A stretch of 64,000 nucleotides of DNA, taken from assembly GCA_049297615.1 (NCBI GenBank), contig JBAQUQ010000047.1, forward strand, positions 1 through 64,000, written 5' to 3'. This document shows positions 39,158 to 48,246 of this stretch, in pieces. Numbering within the stretch: position 1 is the stretch's first letter; each line of letters opens with the position of its first letter. The position numbers and the translations under genes are program-made. The notes beneath the pieces are model-generated. The model had not been told where the DNA came from, did not search any database, and worked only from the letters and a program-made list of their open reading frames with translations. The DNA is from JAEMQF01 sp049297615 (GTDB lineage: Bacteria > Pseudomonadota > Gammaproteobacteria > Burkholderiales > Burkholderiaceae_C).

Positions 39158-40192
39158 ATGACCTTCAATCGATCCAAACCGGCCTCCGTCGCGGCCGCAC
39201 TGTTGCTGGCCTGCGGCCTTGGCAGCGTGTCGGCGCAGACCACGCTCACGATGTCGAGCTGGGTCGGTCCAACGCACTTGCTGACGCGCGACGTTCTCGG
39301 CGGCTGGGCGGCGGCGGTGGAAAAGGCGACGCAAGGACGCGTCAAGCTGCAGTTGCTACCCAAGCATCCGTCTGCGCCTCCGGGGACGTTTGACGCCGTG
39401 CGCGACGGCCTGGTCGATGTGTCGTATGTGACGGCGAGCTATACCCCGGCACGCCATCCCTTGCCCCTGCTGGCCGAATTGCCGGGCAATGGCAGCACCG
39501 CGGTTGCCAACTCGATCGCGTTTTCGCGCATGCACTGGAAGTACCTGCACGCGGCGAACGAATACAAAGGCGTCAAGCTGCTGGGTGTGTTCACCCACGG
39601 CCCGGGCCACATGTTCACCGTAAAGAAACAGGTGAATGCGGTTGCCGACCTGGCGGGAATGAAGATTCGCACGGGCGGGGGCATCGCGGAAGCCTCGGCC
39701 AAGGCGATGGGTGCTTCGGCCTTCGTCAAGCCCGCGCCCGAGTCCTACGAGTTGTTGTCCTCGGGCGTGGCCGACGGCACCTTCTTCCCCGCCGAGTCGA
39801 TCAAGTCGTTCAATCTGGACAAAGTCGTCAAGTACGCAACCATTTTCCCGGGCGGCTTTTATTCGTCGTCGTTCGGCTTCTTCATGAACGAGGACAAATG
39901 GAACAAGCTGTCCAAACAAGACCAGGACGCGATCACCTCGGTCTCGGGCGAAGCGCTGGCGCGCCTGGCCGGCCAGGCCTGGGACGCCGCCGACAAGGTC
40001 GGTCTGGACACGCTGCGCGCCGCAGGCGCGACGATTGCCGATGCGAGCCCGGCGTTTGTTGCCGATGTTCGCAAGCGCACCGAGCCCCTCGTGCAGGACT
40101 GGATCAAGGCGGCCAATGCAAAAGGCATCGACGGCGCAAAGGTATTCGCCGAGTTTCATGAGGAGTTGAAGAGGGCCGCCGCCGGCAATTGA
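39158..40192 (+). CDS. TRAP transporter substrate-binding protein (DctP family)
   Basis: 344 residues, signal peptide to about residue 27 (ending VSAQ), then a DctP fold with KIRTGGGIAEASAKAMGASAFVKPAPESYELLSSGVADG, the conserved region holding the Arg that binds substrate carboxylates. Delivers an organic acid to the DctQ/DctM membrane subunits encoded just downstream. The aldolase-family gene between them starts on the last base of this gene's stop codon (TGATG). Ligand unknown. Confidence 0.93.
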   Translation: MTFNRSKPASVAAALLLACGLGSVSAQTTLTMSSWVGPTHLLTRDVLGGWAAAVEKATQGRVKLQLLPKHPSAPPGTFDAVRDGLVDVSYVTASYTPARHPLPLLAELPGNGSTAVANSIAFSRMHWKYLHAANEYKGVKLLGVFTHGPGHMFTVKKQVNAVADLAGMKIRTGGGIAEASAKAMGASAFVKPAPESYELLSSGVADGTFFPAESIKSFNLDKVVKYATIFPGGFYSSSFGFFMNEDKWNKLSKQDQDAITSVSGEALARLAGQAWDAADKVGLDTLRAAGATIADASPAFVADVRKRTEPLVQDWIKAANAKGIDGAKVFAEFHEELKRAAAGN

Positions 40193-40956
40193 TGGCGCTG
40201 ATGCGCCAACCGGTCGCCCCCGTGAGCAGCGATTACAGCGCAGGCGACCCGCGCGCCGATCTGACGCACAGCGCCTGGATCCTCGCCGACGAAGGCCATG
40301 AATCGGGACTCGCCGGTCAGCTGACGGCGCGCGGCCCCAAGCCAGGGACCTACTGGACGCTGCCGCTCGGGCTGGCGTTCGACGAGGTGACGCCCGCTGC
40401 CTGGCTGTTGATTGACGCCGAGCTGAACGTGCTGGCCGGCGACGGTGCCTTCGGCGTTCGCGAGCCGAACCCGGCGACGCGCTTCCACGTCTGGGTCTAT
40501 CGGGCGCGCCCTGACGTGAACGCGGTTGCGCATAGCCATGCGCCGGCTGCATCGGCACTCGCGGCAGCGCAGCGCCCGCTTCTGATCGCCCACATGGACG
40601 CCACGCCGCTGTTCGAGGACACGTCGTATCTGCCGCGTTGGCTCGGGTTGCCCACTGCCGACCGCGAAGGCGAACAGGTCGCCGCCGGCCTGGGCGACAA
40701 ACACGCGATGCTGCTGGCCCACCATGGCATCCTTACCGCCGGGCGCACGGTGCAGGAGGCGAATTTTCTCGCCGTGTTCATGGAACGCATGGCACGCCAA
40801 CAGCTCGACGCGGAAAAAGTCGGCGGCGCGAAGCCGCTCGACGGCCAAGAGGCGCGTCGGGCTCGCGATTTCCTGCGCACCGACCGCATCATGAATCTCA
40901 CGTTCGACGCCTGGGCCCGGCGCGCGCAGCGGCGTCGCGCTGCCGTGGCGGCATGA
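40192..40956 (+). CDS. Class II aldolase/adducin family protein
   Basis: 254-residue zinc-dependent class II aldolase fold. Metal ligands are visible as HSH (about 115-117) and the His in LLAHHGILTAG (about 180). Members cleave sugar phosphates or decarboxylate sugar acids; which reaction applies is not clear. Its ATG overlaps the dctP stop and its stop overlaps the dctQ start (ATGA), so it is embedded in the transporter operon, implying that the imported compound is its substrate or precursor. Confidence 0.85.
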   Translation: MALMRQPVAPVSSDYSAGDPRADLTHSAWILADEGHESGLAGQLTARGPKPGTYWTLPLGLAFDEVTPAAWLLIDAELNVLAGDGAFGVREPNPATRFHVWVYRARPDVNAVAHSHAPAASALAAAQRPLLIAHMDATPLFEDTSYLPRWLGLPTADREGEQVAAGLGDKHAMLLAHHGILTAGRTVQEANFLAVFMERMARQQLDAEKVGGAKPLDGQEARRARDFLRTDRIMNLTFDAWARRAQRRRAAVAA

Positions 40957-41441
40957 ACCGCTTGGGCGCTTGGCTGGAGGCGGCTCTGGGCCTGACCTCA
41001 GCGATCGTGTTGTTTTCGATGATGCTGCTCACGGCCGTCGACGTGATCGGCCGCTACGTTTTCAACAAGCCGATTTCGGGTGGTTTCGAACTGACGGAGA
41101 TGATGCTCGCCGCCCTCATCTACTGCGGCTTGCCCCTGGTGTCGAAACGGCGCGCGCACATCGTCATCGACACCTTCGACAGCTTCATGTCGCGCGACGT
41201 GAAACGCGCACTCGATGTGCTCGCCGACGTCATTTGCTTTCTCACGCTGGGCGGCATCGGCTATCTCATTTTTCAGCGCGCCGTGCGCGTGGCCGAATAC
41301 GGCGACACGACCAGCGTGCTCAAGCTGCCGCTGGCGCCGGTGGCCTACGCGATGGGCACGATGATCGTCATCGCCGCCCTCATTCACCTCGCGCTGATCT
41401 TCGTGCCGCACCGCGCGGACGAAGGCAAGACCATCATCTGA
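40953..41441 (+). CDS. TRAP transporter small permease (DctQ family)
   Basis: 162 residues with four predicted transmembrane helices (about 8-32, 42-62, 88-110, 128-152). The GRYVFNKPISGGFELTEMMLAALIYCGLP segment and the RRAHIVIDTF sequence are typical of DctQ. Works with the DctM subunit encoded 7 bp downstream. Start overlaps the aldolase stop by 4 bp. Confidence 0.93.
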   Translation: MNRLGAWLEAALGLTSAIVLFSMMLLTAVDVIGRYVFNKPISGGFELTEMMLAALIYCGLPLVSKRRAHIVIDTFDSFMSRDVKRALDVLADVICFLTLGGIGYLIFQRAVRVAEYGDTTSVLKLPLAPVAYAMGTMIVIAALIHLALIFVPHRADEGKTII

Positions 41442-41448
41442 GCTCAGC

Positions 41449-42744
41449 ATGACCGAAGCCCTGTGCGGCCTCGCGCTGATGATGGTGCTGGCCTTCATGC
41501 GCGTGCCGATCGCGCTGGCGATGGGCTTGGCAGGTTTTCTCGGCCTGTGGTGGATGCGCGGCCTGGGGCCTTCGATGGCGTCGGCGACCACGGTCGTTTA
41601 CGAATCGGGTTTCCAGTACACGCTGTCGGTCGTGCCGCTGTTCATCTTGATGGGCAACTTCGTCACGCGCGCCGGAATGTCCAAAGAGCTGTACCGTGCG
41701 GCGTACACCTGTGTGGGCCACTTGCGCGGCGGGCTGGCGATGGCCACCATCATCGCCTGTGCCGGCTTCGGCGCGATCTGCGGCTCGTCGATCGCAACCG
41801 CAGCGACGATGACGAAGGTGGCGTATCCATCGATGCGCGACCATCGCTATTCCGACGAATTGGCGGTCGGCGCCATCGCTTCGGGCGGGACCCTGGGCAT
41901 CCTGGTTCCGCCCTCGACGATCATGGTGATCTACGGCATCATGACGGAGACGAGCATCGGCAAACTGTTCGCGGCCGGCGTGCTGCCGGGCTTGCTGGCG
42001 GTGGCCCTGCTGTGCGGCGCCGTGCAGTACCTGTGCTGGCGTGATCCGGCGGCGGGCCCGCACGCCGAGCGCGCCTCGTGGCGCGAACGTCTGGTCGCGC
42101 TGCAAGAGGTGTGGGCCGTCGCGGTGCTGTTCATCATCGTGATGGGTGGGATTTACGGCGGAGTATTCACAGCGACGGAAGGCGCGGGCATCGGTGCCTT
42201 CGGTGCGTTTTGCTTTGCCTTCGCGCGCCGTGTATTGACGCCCAAGGTGCTGTTCGCGGTGCTGGTGGACAGCGCGCGCACGACGGGCATGCTGTTCATG
42301 ATCCTGGTGGGCGCGCTGGTGTTCGCGAACTTCGTCAACTACACGTCGATGCCAGGCGACTTGAAGGCCTTCGTGACGCAGTACCAAATCAGCCCGGTCA
42401 CTGTGATGATCGCGATCTGCGCGATCTATGTGATCCTGGGTACCGCGATGGAAGAGTTGTCGATGATCTTGCTGACCGTCCCCGTGTTCTTTCCGCTCGT
42501 CGTGGGCCTGGGGTTCGACCCCGTCTGGTTCGGCATCATCATCGTGGTGGTGGTGCAGATCGGCCTGATCAGCCCACCGGTTGGAATGAATATGTTCGTC
42601 GTCAAGAGCATGCTCAGCGGGGTCTCCACCGCCACGGTGTTTCGCGGGGTGACGCCGTTCGCCGTGGCTGTCGTGCTGCTGCTCGCGATTCTGGTGGCAT
42701 TTCCGGACATCAGCCTGATCCTGCCGAGGTTGTTGCGCCTTTAG
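41449..42744 (+). CDS. TRAP transporter large permease (DctM family)
   Basis: 431-residue sodium-coupled permease with about 12 hydrophobic helices. Family motifs: VPLFILMGNFVTRAG, GAICGSSIATAATM, GGTLGILVPPSTIMVIYGIMTETSIGKLFAAGVLPG. Together with the DctP and DctQ proteins it completes a TRAP system. Followed after 21 bp by a beta-hydroxyacid dehydrogenase gene, so the operon continues. Confidence 0.95.
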   Translation: MTEALCGLALMMVLAFMRVPIALAMGLAGFLGLWWMRGLGPSMASATTVVYESGFQYTLSVVPLFILMGNFVTRAGMSKELYRAAYTCVGHLRGGLAMATIIACAGFGAICGSSIATAATMTKVAYPSMRDHRYSDELAVGAIASGGTLGILVPPSTIMVIYGIMTETSIGKLFAAGVLPGLLAVALLCGAVQYLCWRDPAAGPHAERASWRERLVALQEVWAVAVLFIIVMGGIYGGVFTATEGAGIGAFGAFCFAFARRVLTPKVLFAVLVDSARTTGMLFMILVGALVFANFVNYTSMPGDLKAFVTQYQISPVTVMIAICAIYVILGTAMEELSMILLTVPVFFPLVVGLGFDPVWFGIIIVVVVQIGLISPPVGMNMFVVKSMLSGVSTATVFRGVTPFAVAVVLLLAILVAFPDISLILPRLLRL

Positions 42745-42765
42745 CCGAACCACGAGCCCGGCTCC

Positions 42766-43677
42766 ATGAATATCGGTTTCATCGGCCTGGGCGTGATGGG
42801 CACGCCGATGGCCACGCATCTTGCCAAGGCCGGACACACGCTGACCCTGCACGACCTGGACGCCAGCATCGCTGCGGACTTGGCGAAAACCCTGGGCGGC
42901 GCGGCGCGTGCCGGTGCCACGCCGGCCGAGGTCGGCACACGCAGCGACATCGTCGTCACCATGCTACCCAGTGGCGAAGTCGTTCGTGACGTGAGCCTGG
43001 GCGTGCATGGCCTGCTGCAAACCCTGAAGCCCGGCGCGATACTGCTCGACACTTCGTCGGCCGAACCCTGGATCACGCGGCAAACGGCCCGGGCACTGGC
43101 CGACAAGGGCATCGCCATGGTCGACGCCCCGGTGTCGGGCGCACAGTGGGGCGCGCAGGCGGCCGAGCTCGTATTCATGGTCGGTGGCGACGCGCAGCAC
43201 GTGCAGCGGGTGCGGCCACTGCTCGATCTCCTGGGCCGCTGCGTCTTCCACCTCGGTGGCCTGGGCTGCGGCCACGCGATGAAGTGCATCAACAACCTGA
43301 TCACGGCGATGACATTCAGCGCCACCACCGAAGGCTTGGTGATCGGCAAGCGATTCGGCCTGGATCCAAGGGTGATGACCGAAGTGCTGAATCTATCGAC
43401 CGGCCAGTCGTGGATCAGCGAGAACCACATCGCCCAGCGCATCGTCAGCCGAACCTTCGACGACCCGTTCAAACTCGAGCTGATGCTCAAAGACATCGGC
43501 ATTGCGATGGGGCTGGCGCGCCAAGCTCAGCTGGATTTGCCGCTGTCCAGCCTGGGCGAACAGCTCTGGCGTTGCGCGGCACACGCCGCCGCACCGGGGG
43601 CCAGCCTCAGCGAGTTGGCGCGCTGGGTCGAAGCCCAAACGGGCACGCCGCTGACGCCGGGAAGCGGCGGTGCTTGA
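42766..43677 (+). CDS. NAD(P)-dependent beta-hydroxyacid dehydrogenase (GarR/HIBADH family)
   Basis: 303 residues with MNIGFIGLGVMGTPMA (Rossmann motif 7-12), substrate-binding VDAPVSGAQWGAQAAELVFMVGG, and the catalytic Lys in GHAMKCINNL (where relatives have GxxxKxxNN). Related to tartronate-semialdehyde reductase and 3-hydroxyisobutyrate dehydrogenase. Its place behind the TRAP transporter suggests it oxidises or reduces an intermediate from the imported acid. Only about a third of residues look shared with the paralogue at 8532, judged by eye. Confidence 0.9.
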   Translation: MNIGFIGLGVMGTPMATHLAKAGHTLTLHDLDASIAADLAKTLGGAARAGATPAEVGTRSDIVVTMLPSGEVVRDVSLGVHGLLQTLKPGAILLDTSSAEPWITRQTARALADKGIAMVDAPVSGAQWGAQAAELVFMVGGDAQHVQRVRPLLDLLGRCVFHLGGLGCGHAMKCINNLITAMTFSATTEGLVIGKRFGLDPRVMTEVLNLSTGQSWISENHIAQRIVSRTFDDPFKLELMLKDIGIAMGLARQAQLDLPLSSLGEQLWRCAAHAAAPGASLSELARWVEAQTGTPLTPGSGGA

Positions 43678-43756
43678 AGGCTTCGCCAAGGCAGCTCTGG
43701 CCGCGAACTTGGCAAACTCGGGCTAGGATCGAGCCCTGAGCATCGCGAAATCTCCC

Positions 43757-44242
43757 ATGACAAGCCTAGGTCTCCAGGTCAACGGCCAGCCGGTCGTGAC
43801 CGACATCGAACCCACCGTGCTGTTGCTCGACCTGCTGCGCGGGTCGCTCGCGCTGACTGGCACGCACGGCGGTTGCGACACCAGCCAGTGTGGCGCGTGC
43901 ACCGTGTTGCTCGACGACATGCCCGTGAAGAGCTGCAGCCTGCTCGCTTTGCAAGCACAGGGCCGGCGCGTCACCACGGTGGAAGGACTGGCCGGCGCCG
44001 ACGGCAAACCGCACCCGCTGCAAGAAGCCTTCATGGCTTGCCACGGCCTGCAATGCGGGTTTTGCACCCCGGGCATGTTGATGGCGGCCAGCGGCTTGCT
44101 CAAGACAGTGGCGCAGCCGAACGAGGCACAAATCGTCGAGGCGCTGGAAGGCAATCTGTGCCGCTGCACCGGCTATGTCAACATCGTCGCCGCCGTGCAG
44201 CGTGCTGCCCAGCTTATCGCCGCGAGCCGGAGTGCGCGATGA
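43757..44242 (+). CDS. 2Fe-2S subunit of a molybdenum hydroxylase (CoxS/XdhA-type)
   Basis: 161 residues with two [2Fe-2S] sites: plant-ferredoxin type GGCDTSQCGACTVLLD (Cys40, 45, 48 and one more near 60) and the second, CGFCTPGM..CRCTGY in the C-terminal half. Passes electrons from the molybdenum subunit. Start is 79 bp after the dehydrogenase gene; its stop overlaps the large-subunit start (ATGA). Confidence 0.95.
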   Translation: MTSLGLQVNGQPVVTDIEPTVLLLDLLRGSLALTGTHGGCDTSQCGACTVLLDDMPVKSCSLLALQAQGRRVTTVEGLAGADGKPHPLQEAFMACHGLQCGFCTPGMLMAASGLLKTVAQPNEAQIVEALEGNLCRCTGYVNIVAAVQRAAQLIAASRSAR

Positions 44243-46587
44243 ATGCACCCCTTGATGTCGGCCGCTTCGGCAGCGGCAAAACGGTACGCCGCGTCGAAGA
44301 CCCCAGCCTGGTGGCCGGCAAGGGCCAATTCACCGACGACTTGAATCGGTCCGGTCAGACGCATTTGCTGTTCCTGCGCTCGCCCCATGCGCATGCGCGC
44401 CTGGTCTCGGTGGACTCGAGCGCTGCTCGCGCGCTGCCGGGCGTATTGGCGGTGTACTGCGGTGCCGACTTGATTGCCGCCGGCGTGAAGGCGATGCCCG
44501 TTGCCATTCCCTTTCCCCGACCCGACGGTTCGCCGGCGGCCAGCGCACCACGCTACCCGCTTGCCGTCGGGCGCGTGCGTTATGCCGGCGAAGCGGTTGT
44601 CGCAGTGGTGGCCCTCAGCCGCGACGCAGCGCTGGCCGGCGTCGATGCAGTGCGCGTCGAGTATGAAGAGCTGCCCGCTGTCGTCGACGCCGTCAGCGCC
44701 ATGCAGCCGGGTGCACCGGTCCTGTGCGAAGCCGCACCCGACAACATCGCCTCCGAGATGCGCCACGGCGACGCCGCTGCCACCGACGCGGCGTTCGCGC
44801 GTGCCGCGCACACGGTGGCCCTGGACATCGTCAACCAACGGGTTGCGCCCAGCGCGATCGAGCCACGCGTCGTGCTCGCCGAAATCGACACCGCCAGCGG
44901 CCGGCTGCACGTCACCTTGTCGAGCCAGATGCCCACCGCCGTTCGCGACGGCCTGGTCGCAACGCTGCCCGACCTGGCAGCCGCGCAGGTGCGTGTGCTG
45001 GTGGGCGATGTAGGCGGCGGCTTCGGCATGAAGACCGGCATTTACCCGGAGGATATCGTCGTCGCGCACGCGGCGCGCACTTTGCGGCGCCCCGTCAAAT
45101 GGTGCGCGCAGCGGCTCGAAGAATTCAGCGCGTCCTCGCACGGCCGCGATGTGATCAGCCACGCCGAGATGGCGCTCGCGGCGAACGGACAAGTCTTGGC
45201 GCTTCGCGTGCGATCCCTGGCCAACGTCGGCGGCTACGCCACAGCAACGGGTGTGCTCATCTCCTTGCTCGTGGGTCCTTGGGTGACAACGAGCATCTAC
45301 GACATTGCAGCGATCTCGCTGCACCTCACGGCGGTGATGAGCAATGTGACGCCGGTGGGCGCCTACCGCGGCGCCGGACGCCCCGAGGCGATCTACGTCG
45401 TCGAGCGCTTGATGGACGCAGCGGCGCGCAAGATGGGTGTCGACCCGGCGGAGCTGCGCCGGCGCAACATGATCAAGCCCTCCCAGATGCCCTACACGAA
45501 CCCGATGGCCCAGGTCTACGACTGCGGCGAGTTCGAGGGAATTCTCGACCAGGGCCTGGCGCTGGCCAACTGGAGGGGGTTTGCGTCGCGCCGCCTCGAG
45601 AGCAAAGGGCGCGGCAAGTTGCGCGGCCGCGGCATCGCCACCTTCCTCGAATGGACCAGCGGCAATGTTCTCGACGAAAACGTGACGGTGAACGTGTTGC
45701 CCGAAGGAATCATCGAACTGACGAGTGCGACGCAGGCGATGGGGCAGGGCATCGCCACGAGTTACGCGCAACTCGCGGTTGACGTTTTCGACGTGCCCAT
45801 CGAACGCATCCGCGTGCTGCAAGGCGACACGGATCGCGCCACCGGTTTCGGCAGCGCCGGCTCACGCTCCTTGTTCACTGGCGGCTCGGCCGTGCATGTC
45901 GCCTCGCAGCGCACCGTCGAACACGCCAAACTGCTGGCCGGGGAGGCGCTGGAGGCCGCTGCCTCGGACATCGAGTACCGCGCTGGCCGATTCAACGTGG
46001 TCGGTACCGATCTGGGCATCGACCTGTTCGAACTCGCTGCGAAGCAAAGCCAGGCGCGAATCACGATGACTGGTACCGCCACGGCCGGCGCACCGAGCTG
46101 GCCGAATGCTTGCCACATCTGCGAAGTCGAAGTCGACCCTGACACCGGGAGTGTCGAGCTTGTTGCCTACGCGTCGGTGAACGACATCGGCCGTGTCATC
46201 AGCCCGCAAATCGTGCGCGGCCAGATCGAAGGCGGGGCTGTGCAAGGCATCGGCCAGGCCTTGTGCGAGCAAGTGGTCTACGACAAGGACAGTGGCCAGT
46301 TGCTCAGCGCGAGCTTCATGGACTATGCACTGCCGCGCGCCGATATCTTTCGTGGCTTCAAAACGGTGTTCGACAGCTCAGTGCCGTGCCGCACGAATGT
46401 GCTGGGTGCCAAGGGTGTGGGCGAACTCGGCACGATAGGCGCGACGCCAGCGGTGGTGAATGCGGTGATCGATGCGCTGGCCGAAGCCGGCCTCGGGCGC
46501 AATGCCGAGAAAGTGCAGATGCCGCTCACGCCGCCCGTCGTTTGGCGCGCATTGCACGGAGAGTTCGACGCCGTGCGCCTGGCCTGA
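44239..46587 (+). CDS. Molybdenum-binding large subunit of xanthine/aldehyde oxidase family (CoxL form II-like)
   Basis: 782 residues with the xanthine-oxidase-type fold: DVGGGFGMKTGIYPEDI (Mo-cofactor loop), TPVGAYRGAGRPEAIY, and near the C-terminus GAKGVGELGTIGATPAVVNAV containing the catalytic-type Glu. AYRGAGR is the form II signature, not the AYxCSFR of true CO dehydrogenase, so CO oxidation is unlikely; aldehyde or N-heterocycle hydroxylation is more likely. Coupled to the 2Fe-2S gene. No FAD (CoxM) subunit gene is adjacent. Confidence 0.93.
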   Translation: MNAPLDVGRFGSGKTVRRVEDPSLVAGKGQFTDDLNRSGQTHLLFLRSPHAHARLVSVDSSAARALPGVLAVYCGADLIAAGVKAMPVAIPFPRPDGSPAASAPRYPLAVGRVRYAGEAVVAVVALSRDAALAGVDAVRVEYEELPAVVDAVSAMQPGAPVLCEAAPDNIASEMRHGDAAATDAAFARAAHTVALDIVNQRVAPSAIEPRVVLAEIDTASGRLHVTLSSQMPTAVRDGLVATLPDLAAAQVRVLVGDVGGGFGMKTGIYPEDIVVAHAARTLRRPVKWCAQRLEEFSASSHGRDVISHAEMALAANGQVLALRVRSLANVGGYATATGVLISLLVGPWVTTSIYDIAAISLHLTAVMSNVTPVGAYRGAGRPEAIYVVERLMDAAARKMGVDPAELRRRNMIKPSQMPYTNPMAQVYDCGEFEGILDQGLALANWRGFASRRLESKGRGKLRGRGIATFLEWTSGNVLDENVTVNVLPEGIIELTSATQAMGQGIATSYAQLAVDVFDVPIERIRVLQGDTDRATGFGSAGSRSLFTGGSAVHVASQRTVEHAKLLAGEALEAAASDIEYRAGRFNVVGTDLGIDLFELAAKQSQARITMTGTATAGAPSWPNACHICEVEVDPDTGSVELVAYASVNDIGRVISPQIVRGQIEGGAVQGIGQALCEQVVYDKDSGQLLSASFMDYALPRADIFRGFKTVFDSSVPCRTNVLGAKGVGELGTIGATPAVVNAVIDALAEAGLGRNAEKVQMPLTPPVVWRALHGEFDAVRLA

Positions 46588-46614
46588 GGCGGGCTCCGCC
46601 TCTGCCACTGCGGA

Positions 46615-48060
46615 TCATTGCTCCTCGATCCAGGCATTGCCGTCGCGCGCGACCAATGCGCTGGCTGCCGCGGGCCCCCAGGTGCCGGCGGCGTATGGAC
46701 GCGGCGCGGCGGTGTCGAGTTTCCAGGCCTCGAGGATGGGCTCGACCCAGCTCCAGGCCTGTTCCTGCTCGTCGCTGCGCACGAACAGATTCAGCTTTCC
46801 GGCGAGCGCGTCGAGCAACAGGCGCTCGTAGCCGCCCACGCGGTCCTGCGCAAACGCCTTGTCGAAGTCCAGGTCGAGCGACACCGGCGACAAGGTTTCG
46901 TGCTGACGCGCGCCCTTGGCGGCAAGCAGGTGCAACTTCAGTCCGTCTTCGGGTTGCAGGTTGATGACGAGCTTGTTCGGCTGGTTCACGCCCGGGAAGA
47001 TGCTGTGCGGCGTGGGCCGGAAGTTGACGACGATTTGCGCGTCGCGCGCGGCCAGGCGCTTGCCGGTGCGCAGATAAAACGGCACTCCGGCCCAGCGCCA
47101 GTTCTGGATTTCGGTGCGCAAGGCGACGAAAGTTTCGCAGCGGCTGTCGGGCGGCACCTTGGTCTCATCAAGGTATCCGGGCACTTTCTGGCCGCCGTGG
47201 GTGCCCGCGCGGTACTGGCCGCGAACGACGTCGCGCGCGATCGATTCGACGCCGAAAGGCTTGAGCGAGCGCAGCACCTTGAGCTTCTCGTCGCGGATCG
47301 CGTCGGCATCGTTGCTGATCGGCGGCTCCATCGCGACCATCGTCAGCAGCTGCAGCGCGTGGTTCTGGATCATGTCGCGCAACGCGCCGGTGCGGTCGTA
47401 GAAGTCGCCTCGCATTCCCACGCCCAGGCCTTCGGCCAGCGTGATCTGGATATTGGAGATGCTCTCGCGCCGCCACAGCGGCTCGAACAGCGCATTGCCG
47501 AAGCGCAGTGCCATCAGGTTCTGCACGGCAGGCTTGCCGAGGTAGTGATCGATACGCAGCGCCTGCGTTTCGCTGAACGCGGCGCGCACGACGTGGTTGA
47601 TCTTCCGGGCGCTCGCCAGATCGTGGCCAAGGGGCTTTTCGAGAACGACGCGAACTTTGGCCCCGTTCAGGCCAATCTGGCCGAGCTGCTCGCAGATCTG
47701 CGGAAACAGGTGCGGGCTGGTCGCGAGGAACAGCACGACGCTGTCGGCGCCTCGCGCATCGATCGCCTCTTTCAGCCCGGCATAGTGGTCGGGCAGCGCC
47801 AGATCCATGCGGCGGTAATGCAGCAGTTGCGCGAAGCGCGCGAATTCGTCCTCGTGCGGGCGCTTGGCAGTGTCGACCTCGACGAACCTGTCGCGAATAA
47901 AGGCCCGGTAGGCGGCGTCGCTGCGCTCATCGCGCGCCACCGCGATGATGCGTCCGTCCTCGGGCAATTTGCCGTGCCGCCAGGCCTGAAACAGCGCGGG
48001 CATCAACTTGCGCCAGGTCAGGTCGCCAGTGCCGCCGAAGAGAACGAGGTCAAAGGACAT
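46615..48060 (-). CDS. zwf: Glucose-6-phosphate 1-dehydrogenase
   Basis: First step of the oxidative pentose phosphate and Entner-Doudoroff routes: glucose 6-phosphate to 6-phosphogluconolactone with NADP+ (or NAD+). 481 residues with N-terminal FGGTGDLTWRKL (cofactor binding, about 8-19), EKPLGHD, and the active-site signature RIDHYLGKPAVQNL (about 168-181). Convergent with the molybdenum-hydroxylase operon, divergent from the ABC transporter genes; pgi lies 4.7 kb away. Confidence 0.98.
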   Translation of the reverse strand: MSFDLVLFGGTGDLTWRKLMPALFQAWRHGKLPEDGRIIAVARDERSDAAYRAFIRDRFVEVDTAKRPHEDEFARFAQLLHYRRMDLALPDHYAGLKEAIDARGADSVVLFLATSPHLFPQICEQLGQIGLNGAKVRVVLEKPLGHDLASARKINHVVRAAFSETQALRIDHYLGKPAVQNLMALRFGNALFEPLWRRESISNIQITLAEGLGVGMRGDFYDRTGALRDMIQNHALQLLTMVAMEPPISNDADAIRDEKLKVLRSLKPFGVESIARDVVRGQYRAGTHGGQKVPGYLDETKVPPDSRCETFVALRTEIQNWRWAGVPFYLRTGKRLAARDAQIVVNFRPTPHSIFPGVNQPNKLVINLQPEDGLKLHLLAAKGARQHETLSPVSLDLDFDKAFAQDRVGGYERLLLDALAGKLNLFVRSDEQEQAWSWVEPILEAWKLDTAAPRPYAAGTWGPAAASALVARDGNAWIEEQ

Positions 48061-48246
48061 GGTGTTGCAGCCTCAGGAATGGGTCGAACCCAGGCCATTG
48101 TGTTTCATGGCCGATGCTAACCCTGCGGGGCAGGGTCAGTGCGGGTTACTCCCGAGCCAGTGCGGGCAGGTTTGCCCGGCTCAGCCCGCTACCATGAACC
48201 GGACGCGCGGGCGTTCTGCCTTGCGTCAAGTCGAGGAGACAAGTCA

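Noticed and set aside
44239..46587. Carbon monoxide dehydrogenase
   Set aside because: The active-site loop is AYRGAGR (form II), not AYxCSFR, and the FAD subunit is missing, so CO oxidation is not supported.
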